Source: Ensifer sp. BR816 (lineage in GTDB: Bacteria > Pseudomonadota > Alphaproteobacteria > Rhizobiales > Rhizobiaceae). Taken from it: a stretch of DNA of 64,000 bases. This document shows, in pieces, positions 26,260 through 35,142 of the stretch; position 1 is the first letter of the stretch, and each line of letters starts with the position of its first letter. Both the position numbers and the translations under genes were made by a program. The notes under the pieces were generated by a model, which ran no database searches, was not told the origin of the DNA, and saw only the letters and a list, made by a program, of their open reading frames with translations. Location: positions 1,907,830 through 1,971,829 of the forward strand of contig NZ_KB905370.1 of NCBI RefSeq assembly GCF_000378985.1, in the 5' to 3' direction.

Positions 26260-27423
26260 ATGGCGTCCATGACCTTTGACGGGATCGGAAAAACCTTTCC
26301 GGACGGAACCGTCGCCGTCGCCAATGTCAGCTTCACGGTCGCCGACGGCGAGTTCGTCGTGCTGGTCGGACCGTCGGGTTGCGGCAAGTCCACGCTTCTG
26401 AGAATGGCGGCGGGGCTGGAGACGCCGAACGACGGCCGGCTGCTCATGGACGATCAGGATGTCACCAACACCGAGCCGCAGGACCGCGACATCGCAATGG
26501 TGTTCCAGAACTACGCGCTCTATCCGCATATGAGCGTCTACGAGAACATGGCCTTCGGCCTGCAGCAGCGCAAGATGCCGAAGGACAAGATCGACAGGCT
26601 CGTGCGCGACGCCGCCGAGATGCTCGACCTGACAAAATACCTGAGCCGCAAGCCCGGCGCGCTGTCGGGCGGCCAGCGCCAGCGTGTGGCGATGGGCCGC
26701 GCCATTGTCCGTCACCCGATGGCCTTCCTGATGGACGAGCCGCTCTCCAATCTCGACGCCAAGCTCAGGGTCCAGATGCGCGCCGAGCTCAAGCTCCTGA
26801 ATCAGCGCCTCGGCGTCACCACGCTCTACGTGACCCATGACCAGGTCGAGGCAATGACGATGGGCGACCGCGTCGCGGTGCTGAAACCCGTCGGCAATGC
26901 CGGGGAAAGCAACCTGCAGCAGATCGACACGCCGCAGCGGCTCTATGACCGGCCGGCAAATATCTTCGTCGCAGGCTTTATCGGCTCGCCGGCCATGAAC
27001 TTCGTGCGGGCCGAACTCCGGGCGGAGGGGGCAAGCCTGCGCGCGGCAATCGCGGGGACCGGGATTTCTCTTCCGGTTCCCGCGAGCGCTGCACTGTCCG
27101 CCTATGCCGGGCGCCAGGTCATCGCCGGGATACGGCCGGAGATGTTCCTGGTGTGTCCCGAAGCCGAGGCGCTGTTCAACGAGCCGATCCCGGTCGCCGA
27201 GGCGCTCGGCGCCGACACCTATGTCTTCTTCGACATCGCCTCACCGCCCGTCGATGTCAACGGCGCCGAAGAGGACGAGTTCAAGCGCAAGGGCACCAAT
27301 CGCCTGGTGGCGCGGATTCCTCCAGCAGCGACGCCGAAGCCCAGTGAGCGACTGCCGCTGACCGTCGATCTCGAAAAGCTTCACTGGTTCGACCCGCAGA
27401 CAGGAGCCGCTATTCGCGACTGA
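26260..27423 (+). CDS. Sugar ABC transporter ATP-binding protein (MsmK/UgpC type)
   Basis: A 387-aa ATPase starting at the ATG at 26260. Walker A GPSGCGKST (residues 37-45), the Q-loop MVFQNYALYPHMSVYEN, signature LSGGQRQRVAMGRA, Walker B FLMDEPLSNLDAKLR and H-loop YVTHDQVEAM are complete. A C-terminal regulatory TOBE domain follows, with AGIRPEMFL. The loop after MGDRVAVLK is slightly extended (PVGNAGESNLQ). It energises the two permeases upstream and is the last gene of the operon, closed by the hairpin at 27489. Confidence 0.95.
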   Translation: MASMTFDGIGKTFPDGTVAVANVSFTVADGEFVVLVGPSGCGKSTLLRMAAGLETPNDGRLLMDDQDVTNTEPQDRDIAMVFQNYALYPHMSVYENMAFGLQQRKMPKDKIDRLVRDAAEMLDLTKYLSRKPGALSGGQRQRVAMGRAIVRHPMAFLMDEPLSNLDAKLRVQMRAELKLLNQRLGVTTLYVTHDQVEAMTMGDRVAVLKPVGNAGESNLQQIDTPQRLYDRPANIFVAGFIGSPAMNFVRAELRAEGASLRAAIAGTGISLPVPASAALSAYAGRQVIAGIRPEMFLVCPEAEALFNEPIPVAEALGADTYVFFDIASPPVDVNGAEEDEFKRKGTNRLVARIPPAATPKPSERLPLTVDLEKLHWFDPQTGAAIRD

Positions 27424-27488
27424 TCCGCATGGAAGGAAGCAACTGCTGCAATCCTGCAATCTTCTCCCAGCCCTCCCAAGGGCAACTT

Positions 27489-27528
27489 GGCTGCCGTCGA
27501 ACGGGTCCCGACGGCAGCCCCTTTTTTT
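27489..27528 (+). terminator. Rho-independent terminator of the sugar operon (repeated element)
   Basis: An 11-bp perfect stem (27489-27499 and 27509-27519) with loop AACGGGTCC is followed by CC and seven T. It is 66 bases after the ATPase stop. Stem, loop and the sequence on both sides are nearly the same as in the element at 1085-1120. Confidence 0.92.
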
Positions 27529-27876
27529 GAAGGAGACTAAGGTTTGAAGTTTGGTTTTCCGTTCGAGCTGAGACAGGGTTCGTTGACGAGGGGCCAGACA
27601 TTCTGCCCGCCGTGCATGACGATGTGGAGCCTTTCGCCCATCGAACGATCGGGCTTATGGTGCTTTTACTCAGCTGGAGTGTTCTCGAGCCCTGCTTCTC
27701 GGCAAATGCGACGGTGAGATAAGATCATGCTTCGAACATGGGATTGTAGGCCTTAGGGCGATCTCGCTCGATGATGCGCTCGGCAGGCGAGTCCGATGAG
27801 AAGCCCTTCAGACCTACGTTGGCGGCAGGTGGGGAGGGAAACTCCGGCCATCGCAGCACCTCACTTCTGCGCTGGT
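27529..27876. other. Intergenic stretch without a convincing gene
   Basis: About 350 bases between the terminator and the end of the leftward DUF4365 gene. Short open frames on both strands lack ribosome-binding sites and similarity. The only point of note is the base composition, which begins to fall toward the lower-GC segment. Confidence 0.5.
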
Positions 27877-28884
27877 TCATGCCTTGGTGCCCTTTTTCTC
27901 CATTGTCACCGCCTCCTGAAATTGCCTGATCCTGGGGAATCTCGGAAAATAGGACTGTGCCACCATTTGGACGAAGCCCTCCTGTGCCACATGGCGATGC
28001 CCATCATCGGGCAGCGCGCCATTCGCGACGAGTCGTGCCTCCTCGTTATGGATCAGAGCGACGAGCGCTCTGCCTCTTGAGGTAAGAGGCGCTACGAAGT
28101 GAGGCTGCATTTCGCGATCTACCCAATCGATGAGGCAATCCGAATAATCGATCTGCGCGAGGTTCTGCGCGAGCAGGAACTTTACGAATCCGAAGATGAA
28201 TTCGTGCTCTGGGGCGCCCATGCCCATGCCGAACTCGGACCCTCGTGCATCTAGATTGTACTCAACAGCATCACATACGAGGTCCATGCCGTAGTAGATG
28301 CTACGGCAGATGTTTGTCAGCCCATGCACGAAGAGATCGAAGTAGCTGAGAGGAAAGGTCCCCTCGTTTGATACCGTCGTGATGAGTTCTGTGAGAACGT
28401 CCTCAATCGCAGGAATGAAGCGCTGGTTCAGTACACCGGCGTTCTCGAAGAGAGCCGCCGGATCGGTTGCCTCAAGGAGGTTGGCCTCGGGAACTTCGAT
28501 AAAGGCACGCTCTTTGCGAACAGGAATGCGCAACGCTTGCCGCACGTCGATCCAATAGCTGTGGCCGGTATCGGGGTTGTGAAGAATGAGCAGCACCGGC
28601 AAAGGAAACTGCTCCCAATAAGCTCGGTGCTTGTCTTCGGGATAGAATTTCCAACCGGCCTCGGTGCGATGAAGAAAGAAGGAACGTCCTGCTTTCACCT
28701 GGGCAGCGACGGTACGGCCGGTCGCGAATCCCTCCGTCGTGATAAACTCAAGCTGCCCGTCGATCCCCACATCGCCGGTCCCAGTTTCGCGCCAAATCTG
28801 TCCCGTCTTGGCCGCATAACCCTGTACGGCGGCGATGCCCCGCCGTTCCTGTACGTAAGTGTTTCCGGCCTTTGGAAAATCCAT
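27877..28884 (-). CDS. DUF4365-domain protein
   Basis: The ATG at 28884 gives 335 aa; a TTG further upstream was not preferred. The N-terminal 140 residues match DUF4365: RRGIAAVQGYAAKTGQIWRETGTGDVGIDGQLEF, AAQVKAGRSFF and YWIDVRQ. The D-x-G-I-D and Q-V-K elements recall the D...QxK active site of PD-(D/E)xK nucleases, so it may cut nucleic acid. The C-terminal half (residues 160-330) is helical and unrecognised. Genes of this kind are common in genomic islands. It stands alone, at the left edge of the acquired segment. The base composition is lower in GC than in the sugar operon. Confidence 0.75.
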   Translation of the reverse strand: MDFPKAGNTYVQERRGIAAVQGYAAKTGQIWRETGTGDVGIDGQLEFITTEGFATGRTVAAQVKAGRSFFLHRTEAGWKFYPEDKHRAYWEQFPLPVLLILHNPDTGHSYWIDVRQALRIPVRKERAFIEVPEANLLEATDPAALFENAGVLNQRFIPAIEDVLTELITTVSNEGTFPLSYFDLFVHGLTNICRSIYYGMDLVCDAVEYNLDARGSEFGMGMGAPEHEFIFGFVKFLLAQNLAQIDYSDCLIDWVDREMQPHFVAPLTSRGRALVALIHNEEARLVANGALPDDGHRHVAQEGFVQMVAQSYFPRFPRIRQFQEAVTMEKKGTKA

Positions 28885-29475
28885 TTTTCTGTCTCGGATA
28901 TTCAAACGATGACGGGAACATTATCTACGCTATCGTCTCCTATATTCGAACGGTTAAAATTGGTGGAATTGTAGTGGGAATCCGGATTGGTTTGAGCGAC
29001 GCCCACTTAGAACAGAAAACAAACATTCGACAACCCAAGAGGGACCGAAATTCACTATTCGACCCTGTGCCGATTTGAACTTTTTACCGCCAAATGCCGC
29101 CGTTCTAAGCGATTTCAGACAGAGCTACCTCACGCTCATTACGCTGCCAGCTTTGGTATTTCTCGCTCAACCAATCACAGGAATCATTGGTTGCGCTTCC
29201 TCGCGACAATCCTAAGCTACAGAACACTACCTTAGCCGATGCAGCGACCTAGTGCGCCCGCGCTCGACATGTGTGTCCACCAAGACCGACTCCGAAACAC
29301 GATACTCACGTTTACAGATGCAAAGAATAACTCCGCGTGTGTTGTTCTTAAGGGCAATTAACAACCACAAAGTAAAGACTCAGCTGACGATAAACTCTTA
29401 CCTTGCATTTGTTTCGGGTATCCGCTACGCAAAGTAGCGGGGGAAGATCCAGAGCTGGGCTATTGGGAGACGTGC
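28885..29475. other. Gene-free, AT-richer leader upstream of the giant-protein operon
   Basis: About 590 bases with no credible gene. The stretch is visibly AT-richer than the rest of the window. It must hold the promoters of the DUF4365 gene and of the operon starting at 29476, and it contains the left copy of the 43-bp direct repeat (29166-29208). Confidence 0.55.
29166..29208 (+). repeat. Left copy of an imperfect 43-bp direct repeat flanking the giant-protein island
   Basis: This sequence (CTCAACCAATCACAGGAATC and on) aligns without gaps with 42413-42455, with about 33 of 43 positions identical. The block CAGGAATC-x-TTGGTTGCG is the same in both. The two copies bracket the seven-gene operon, as the ends of an integrated element would. 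The left copy is degenerate compared with the right one. Confidence 0.55.
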
Positions 29476-30756
29476 ATGTCGACAGCGGGGGCTCGGCGCC
29501 GTGGCGTGCGTTTACTCTTTATAGGTTTGTTGGTTTGCGCGAGTGGGTGCGCTCCGCTCCGTTTTGAGGGATTGCAGACCGCAACAACAACCTATCCGGC
29601 GAGCCGTATTTCGCATTTCATCAAGGGAGAGCCTGCGCCAGATTACCCTCTTCGGAGTAGCGACGTCCTTGCTTTCAAAATCATTGGGCCGAATGGAACA
29701 AGCGAACCAATCGAGAAGGTGGAGGTCGATGGTGCTGACGAATGGCAGTCGGAAGCGTCTCCGGTCTTCCGTATTCCGGTTGCTCTTGCTGACGGTGTCT
29801 TGCTTTCTTTCCGATCGAAGGCACTTGATCCAAGTCCGGCGATCTTCAATCTGTCGCTCACAGGCAAGACATGGGCACAAGTCAGGGCTGCTGCAAATAG
29901 GATCAAAAAAGAGAATAATCATGCCCTCCCGTTAGGCGTTGAAAGCAAGCGGCAAAAACTCCGATTTTGGCTCGAGCCGGCAGATCAGCCGGATCTTTTA
30001 GCGGTCGGTGACACAGTTAAGTTGACGAGACGCTATCGAGTCGAAGTCGCATTCTCCGGCGAAGACAGTCAGTCGCACCCAGACCCGTATTCGTTCACAC
30101 AGAGTGAGGCTTTCGACCTCCAAGTCGACGCGCGCGGACGGGTCCTTTTCCCGTCGATTGGCAAGCTTTCAAATCCGGTTGATAGGCCCAACGATGTGGC
30201 GGCACGCGCAGCTTTTTCCCAGCTCGAGCACTCCAACGGGGTTCTGCAACTGGCCGACCCCGGTCTGTCGATTGATCGACAACCGACGCTTGACGCACTC
30301 GCCGTCTGTCTGTCGCAAGGAGAGCTTTTTGATGAAAGTGATAGATCATCGCCATGTTGGAGAGCCGGGGTTCGCAGAGCACTTGCACCAGAAACCCAGG
30401 ACGGCGCCGCTACGATTTCCGATCTCGTTTATCGCATGGCCCCTGCTGCGCGGACCTGGTCACTCGTCGATGAAGACGGCCGTCGAGTCACAATCCCGTT
30501 CTATTATGGTGCAACCGTACCGAGCATAGCGGAGCAAGAATACGAGAAGGCCTTCGGTAGGCTCTTCTATCGCGACTTCGCTCGCAGAGCCTACATTGTC
30601 GTCGTTCCGCGTAAGACCATCTCTTCTAATGCCGAAGCTCCCTTCTACCTGGAGGTTAGAGCCAAGCAAACACCTCCCACCGCCTTTCTCCTCCATCCCG
30701 GTGATACCGTGTTCGTCACGCGCACACGCCCTCGATCCAAGGAGTCCGAACCGTGA
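29476..30756 (+). CDS. Lipoprotein of unknown function, first gene of the giant-protein operon
   Basis: A 426-aa protein with a lipoprotein signal (RLLFIGLLVCASGC, lipobox ASGC, Cys about residue 25), so it is likely anchored in a membrane facing the periplasm. GGGAGA precedes the ATG. The mature part has LRSSDVLAFKIIG, LAVGDTVKLTRRYRVEVAF and a final FLLHPGDTVFVTRTRP. These three short beta segments recall the DVLRI/PGD phrases of polysaccharide-export (Wza-like) domains, a weak similarity. Four bases overlap the next gene. I do not recognise the family; codon use is less GC-rich than in the flanking ABC operons. Confidence 0.6.
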   Translation: MSTAGARRRGVRLLFIGLLVCASGCAPLRFEGLQTATTTYPASRISHFIKGEPAPDYPLRSSDVLAFKIIGPNGTSEPIEKVEVDGADEWQSEASPVFRIPVALADGVLLSFRSKALDPSPAIFNLSLTGKTWAQVRAAANRIKKENNHALPLGVESKRQKLRFWLEPADQPDLLAVGDTVKLTRRYRVEVAFSGEDSQSHPDPYSFTQSEAFDLQVDARGRVLFPSIGKLSNPVDRPNDVAARAAFSQLEHSNGVLQLADPGLSIDRQPTLDALAVCLSQGELFDESDRSSPCWRAGVRRALAPETQDGAATISDLVYRMAPAARTWSLVDEDGRRVTIPFYYGATVPSIAEQEYEKAFGRLFYRDFARRAYIVVVPRKTISSNAEAPFYLEVRAKQTPPTAFLLHPGDTVFVTRTRPRSKESEP

Positions 30757-33700
30757 TCGTAATCGAGATACCTGGCTACGCGGGGTTTGCAGAGCTGAGG
30801 AGCGATACCGGCCGGGTCGTTTCAGGTCGGCTGGACGGGCCCTTCCATATCTTTTTTCTCGGCCATCAGACTGGGACTGTTGAGTTCAATGGTGCTGGCG
30901 ACGCGCGAGTATCCGTGACCGGAAAGCCTGGAAGTTACCGGGTGGCGCAAGCCCAAGCCACGTTATTTGTCTTCGCAGGCGAGATCGGTGATGCGACAAG
31001 CGCGCCTCGCCTGGCGGCCAGCGACCTTTGGATCGCAAAAAAATCGGGCACGTCTCGGGCTGCATTGGGCTTCGGACGCGCCTCTTTGTCTTTTGTTGGA
31101 AGTGTGGAGCCTGACCCGTCGGCGTCGAAAATCTGCAGTCCGAGCGCGGCGGGCGGCGGCTGGACGGAAACAGGGGTTGATAAGGTCCGCGATCCGGTCA
31201 CCGGGCTCGTTGCCTTCATCGTCGAGCCCACTGCAAACGGCTATGAGCTTCGGTTTGGGTCTCGGGGCAACCAATTCAACATCTCTCATATCCAGGCAGC
31301 AGTGGTACAGGTCGGCAAAGACGCGGAACTGCGCCATGTTGTATCGGATCCTGGCGGCGGTTCCGTTTCCAGGACTGTTCTCGAAGGCGTCGCTCCCGAC
31401 CTTGATAAGAAAAAGCAAATGTTCCTTGTCCTGCCGAAGGCAAGTGGACTGCAACTTCAAACGCAAGCCACCGCCAAGCCATCGGCTCCGAGCACGATTA
31501 TTATCGAGAGTGGACTGCTGACTGTCGCGAATTTTCATGGGGGAAGGACAGTCGCGTCCGTCTTGGGAAAAGGCCTAGCGCAAAGCGCTGCTTTGGAAGG
31601 CGACGCAGGCCATTTCCAGTTCGCGCTTAGATTGCCGGCGACAGCTGGACAGTTGCCGCATGGGCTATTGGCGCAACTCACATTCACTGATCCCCGTGTA
31701 ATAAGCGGCCGGAACTATTTGGCCATCTCAGAAAGGTTCGATGGATTGACTGTGGCAGGTCTTTCCAGCGTGCGAACATCGCGGGAAAGACTGGATTGCT
31801 CTCACGCAGCAGTCACGCTCAATGCTTCCGATAAATTCGTGCTGCGCGCCGGCCTGCGGCTGGAGTACCTTGATGGTTCAATCCAGCCGTCACCAAAATT
31901 GATGGCCAAGCAAAGAAACAATGGCAAGAGGCGCTTCGAAATGCCTGTGGGGGCCATGAGGCTGGTCTGCGGCGAAGCGTTCTCAATAGATACCAACGAT
32001 GGTTTTTCCATTGCGGAGGCGAGGTTAGAGGGCCGTCCAAACGGTCCGGCAGGTGCGAGGGTGCGGGGCCGGCAAAATGTGTCCGAGAACTACGCCTCGT
32101 TCACCCTTGGGCGTGCCACTCCTATGATGTTCGATTTCAAGGCGTCAGGGATCGTACCACGCGAAAAGGACTGGCTTCAGACATTCGACTACGCGTCTGA
32201 TCAGTCATTTCGCCTGCTCGAGCACCCAGGTTTTGGCTACACACTCCGGCGCCTTCCAGACTCATCGACGCCGAGGCTTTCCAGCGAGGAACAACGATAC
32301 GAACGTCACTCGAAAACGGAGATGGTCGAGCATCGAGACGCCAATGGCCAGGACGTGCTTGCTGTTTCCACTTTAGTGGCTTCGCTTTCCTATCTGGCCA
32401 TTCGATATTTTCAGGCGGCTGAGGGCGAGACGTTCATCGGCGAGAAGGAGTTCAAGATCAATCTTCGCCTGATCGACGGGAAAAAGCTGAAATCCTACGT
32501 CGAGAGCGCCGCGGCCGATGATATCCGTGTCATTTTCCGCGGCAACGAACCAGAATCGGTCACTGCGATGGACGATTTCATCAACGTGAATCTGAATGAC
32601 GCCAGTCCCGGCGCTCGAAAAATCTTGTTCCCCTTAGGACCCGGCCTCGCTGTCTTGCTTCGCCAGACAGAAGGAGGCGTGACACAGAGCGCCTTTGATG
32701 TCGCAAGGGCGCGGAAAGCAACTGCGGCGTCCTTATTCGCATTCGATTTCAGTAATGTTGTCGGGCTCGGACTGGACTGGGTCAGCTTGGCAAGAGACGA
32801 TAAATATCTTTGGCCCAGCTTATCGGCAGTCGATACGAAGGCGAGAGACCCCAGTCACTCGGAATGGAAGGGCTTCTTCTTCAGGGACTTTGCTCTCAAC
32901 TTGAACATTCCTAGCGAGGCCCTAGCCCTTATCTATAAAGACTTCCCCCATCTGAAGAACCTGGTTGAGGCCTTTAACCAAGCGCTCGTTCTCGACTACG
33001 GTTGGCTTGATTCATCTGGAGCTTCTTGGTCTTCGAGGTTAGAGCCGGTCGAGCCCATTCAGCTTTGTGGCAAGGATCTCGTCAAGTACCTCAGCATTGA
33101 GGTTGAGGAGGCCGTTTTTCAGGGCTTCGCTGGAACAACAAAGAGAGCCGGCGCGAAAATTAGGGTGAGTCTACCCTTCCTTGCCGAGAACGATGGTGAC
33201 GAACCACCGGCTCTCATTGGCGACTTCGATTTCAACTTTGGTGCCGATGACCCCTTCGGTCGCGTGGCGATGCGGGGCGGAGAGGGGCCAATTGCGACGA
33301 AAAGTATCCCCGGGTTTGACGAGGTTCGCCTTGCGGGCTTTTCGACAGACTTCAAAACTGCTCAAGCAGACCTTGAATTCACTCCATCTGACAAACTGAA
33401 ATCACTTATTGATGCCTTCGACCTGCCGGAGGGCACGCCTTTTCAAGCGGCCGTAGCGTACAATCTAAAGGATGAAAAGCCTGGGGCGCTTTCCCTCGTG
33501 ACGAAACACGAGATTCGCACAAAGCTCCTGGGCAAGTGGCCTCTGGTAATCCAGGCTATTCGTATTGAGCTCGATGCGGACCCGCGACTGACTTTTACCG
33601 GTCGCGTTGAACTGGGCCTTCCCAATCTCCGCAGCTTCGGGGTTCGCGTTCTATTGGGCAGAAAGGGGGATGACTGGGACTACCAGATCTTGCCGGAGTC

Positions 33701-35138
33701 GATCGAAGGGGAGCTTGGCTTTGCTGGCATCGGCGTAAAAGCGAAACTCGAGTGGCGGAATGACGATGAAGCCGACAGAGAATTCTGGGGCGAACTGACA
33801 ATCTCCGGAGGTCCATTAGATCCAAAGACAAGCGATGGTGAGCCTTTCAGCTTGGCCTTCAGAACCGGCGCAGCGGGTGGCCGCCCATTTTGGATAGCGG
33901 GAAGTTCCTTACCTAGACTCGATCTCGGCGTGGCCTCTGTCGACGAGCCACTTCTTGTCGTCGGCCATGGCGCGGCGCTTGCGAATCTTACAGAGGTGAT
34001 AGCCGACCCATCAAAAAATCTTAGAGTTTTGCGGGACAGCAAACCGGCTGCACATGGCACTGAGAAACAGAAGGGCGACCGTGCGTGGCTTAAGGAGTGG
34101 CAGCCTTCTGCGTCTATGGGCACTGTTGTCGCCTTGTCCGGATACCTGGAGTTTGATGAGCGGGTTGCCGGCTCCGCGAAGAGCAAAGATGACTCTAGCG
34201 GACGTTATCTGACAAACCTGATCTTCACAGATAACGGACAATTGCGTCTCGACGCTTGGCTCAAGCTCATGAGCTCAGACGCGCTCATGACCAGATTTTT
34301 CTTTGGACTCGACACCAAGGCGAAGATCATTTCGGCCGGCGCTCAACTCCCTGGCATCAAAATACCGGAAACCGGCAAAACCGAAATCGAGATCCACCCC
34401 GGGTTCGTGTTCGCAAGTATCAACTACAGTGGAGATCGGTATTTCAAGTACAGTCTGGGGTGGCCCGATCGTGTGGATGGTCCTGGTCTGGAGCGCGACT
34501 GGAGTAAGTCCACTAAAGTCATGTTAGCCGAAGCTTGGCCGATCAATACATTTTGGGGAGGCCTGCTCGTCGAATATCGTGAAGGTCAGTCGCTAACCGT
34601 TGGTATTGCCGTGCGGGCGGGTTGGACATGGAGTTACAAGGGTGGGGCCGCAGGCGTGGCGAGCGCTGAGGCTGAACTCGGCGTCACTCTCGGAGGGGTG
34701 CTCATCCTCACATTGGGCAAGCCGCAAGTTTTAACGAGGTTGCCGGCTCCTGCCGCGCACTTGCTGCTCACCCAGCGACCCGTACAAAACCTGCCCTTGT
34801 TGCCTTCTGATGAAGACGAAATCGCTGCAGCAGCGCTGGCTGCTGCTCCGTTTCTCGAAGCGTTGGATAGGCGTCTGATAGACCCGTTCGGGCTGCCCGA
34901 GTTGCATTTCACGGCCGAGCTGTACGGAGACCTATGGGGACGCGGAAGCGCTGTCTTTATGGGTGTGACAATCGCCTCCGTTAAAGTTGCAGCTTACGCG
35001 CGGTATGCGGTCACCGGAAATACCCAAGAAGGGATTAAGACGATGCGCTCGATCACCGGCTACAAGGTCGAGGTCGAAATCCTCTGCGTCCGCTATGAGG
35101 CTTGGGTCGAAGTCGAAGTATGGGTGATCAGGAGATAG
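30753..35138 (+). CDS. Giant unrecognised protein, 1461 aa
   Basis: The GTG at 30753 overlaps the lipoprotein stop and has AAGGAG at good spacing. No signal peptide is visible, and no catalytic motif was recognised. The sequence is beta-rich with Gly/Asp turns over most of its length. A central part (about 790-1130) alternates strands such as LTFTGRVELGLPNLRSFGVRVLLG and ELGFAGIGVKAKLEWRND, suggesting a long repetitive beta structure. The C-terminal 200 residues contain a hydrophobic GVASAEAELGVTLGGVLILTLG segment and an Ala-rich helix, ending YEAWVEVEVWVIRR. The gene is unbroken at 4.4 kb, so it is under selection. Function unknown. Confidence 0.7.
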   Translation: MIVIEIPGYAGFAELRSDTGRVVSGRLDGPFHIFFLGHQTGTVEFNGAGDARVSVTGKPGSYRVAQAQATLFVFAGEIGDATSAPRLAASDLWIAKKSGTSRAALGFGRASLSFVGSVEPDPSASKICSPSAAGGGWTETGVDKVRDPVTGLVAFIVEPTANGYELRFGSRGNQFNISHIQAAVVQVGKDAELRHVVSDPGGGSVSRTVLEGVAPDLDKKKQMFLVLPKASGLQLQTQATAKPSAPSTIIIESGLLTVANFHGGRTVASVLGKGLAQSAALEGDAGHFQFALRLPATAGQLPHGLLAQLTFTDPRVISGRNYLAISERFDGLTVAGLSSVRTSRERLDCSHAAVTLNASDKFVLRAGLRLEYLDGSIQPSPKLMAKQRNNGKRRFEMPVGAMRLVCGEAFSIDTNDGFSIAEARLEGRPNGPAGARVRGRQNVSENYASFTLGRATPMMFDFKASGIVPREKDWLQTFDYASDQSFRLLEHPGFGYTLRRLPDSSTPRLSSEEQRYERHSKTEMVEHRDANGQDVLAVSTLVASLSYLAIRYFQAAEGETFIGEKEFKINLRLIDGKKLKSYVESAAADDIRVIFRGNEPESVTAMDDFINVNLNDASPGARKILFPLGPGLAVLLRQTEGGVTQSAFDVARARKATAASLFAFDFSNVVGLGLDWVSLARDDKYLWPSLSAVDTKARDPSHSEWKGFFFRDFALNLNIPSEALALIYKDFPHLKNLVEAFNQALVLDYGWLDSSGASWSSRLEPVEPIQLCGKDLVKYLSIEVEEAVFQGFAGTTKRAGAKIRVSLPFLAENDGDEPPALIGDFDFNFGADDPFGRVAMRGGEGPIATKSIPGFDEVRLAGFSTDFKTAQADLEFTPSDKLKSLIDAFDLPEGTPFQAAVAYNLKDEKPGALSLVTKHEIRTKLLGKWPLVIQAIRIELDADPRLTFTGRVELGLPNLRSFGVRVLLGRKGDDWDYQILPESIEGELGFAGIGVKAKLEWRNDDEADREFWGELTISGGPLDPKTSDGEPFSLAFRTGAAGGRPFWIAGSSLPRLDLGVASVDEPLLVVGHGAALANLTEVIADPSKNLRVLRDSKPAAHGTEKQKGDRAWLKEWQPSASMGTVVALSGYLEFDERVAGSAKSKDDSSGRYLTNLIFTDNGQLRLDAWLKLMSSDALMTRFFFGLDTKAKIISAGAQLPGIKIPETGKTEIEIHPGFVFASINYSGDRYFKYSLGWPDRVDGPGLERDWSKSTKVMLAEAWPINTFWGGLLVEYREGQSLTVGIAVRAGWTWSYKGGAAGVASAEAELGVTLGGVLILTLGKPQVLTRLPAPAAHLLLTQRPVQNLPLLPSDEDEIAAAALAAAPFLEALDRRLIDPFGLPELHFTAELYGDLWGRGSAVFMGVTIASVKVAAYARYAVTGNTQEGIKTMRSITGYKVEVEILCVRYEAWVEVEVWVIRR

Positions 35139-35142
35139 AACA

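Noticed and set aside
29252..29437. 61-codon open frame before the lipoprotein gene
   Set aside because: No ribosome-binding site or similarity, and it lies in the AT-rich leader.
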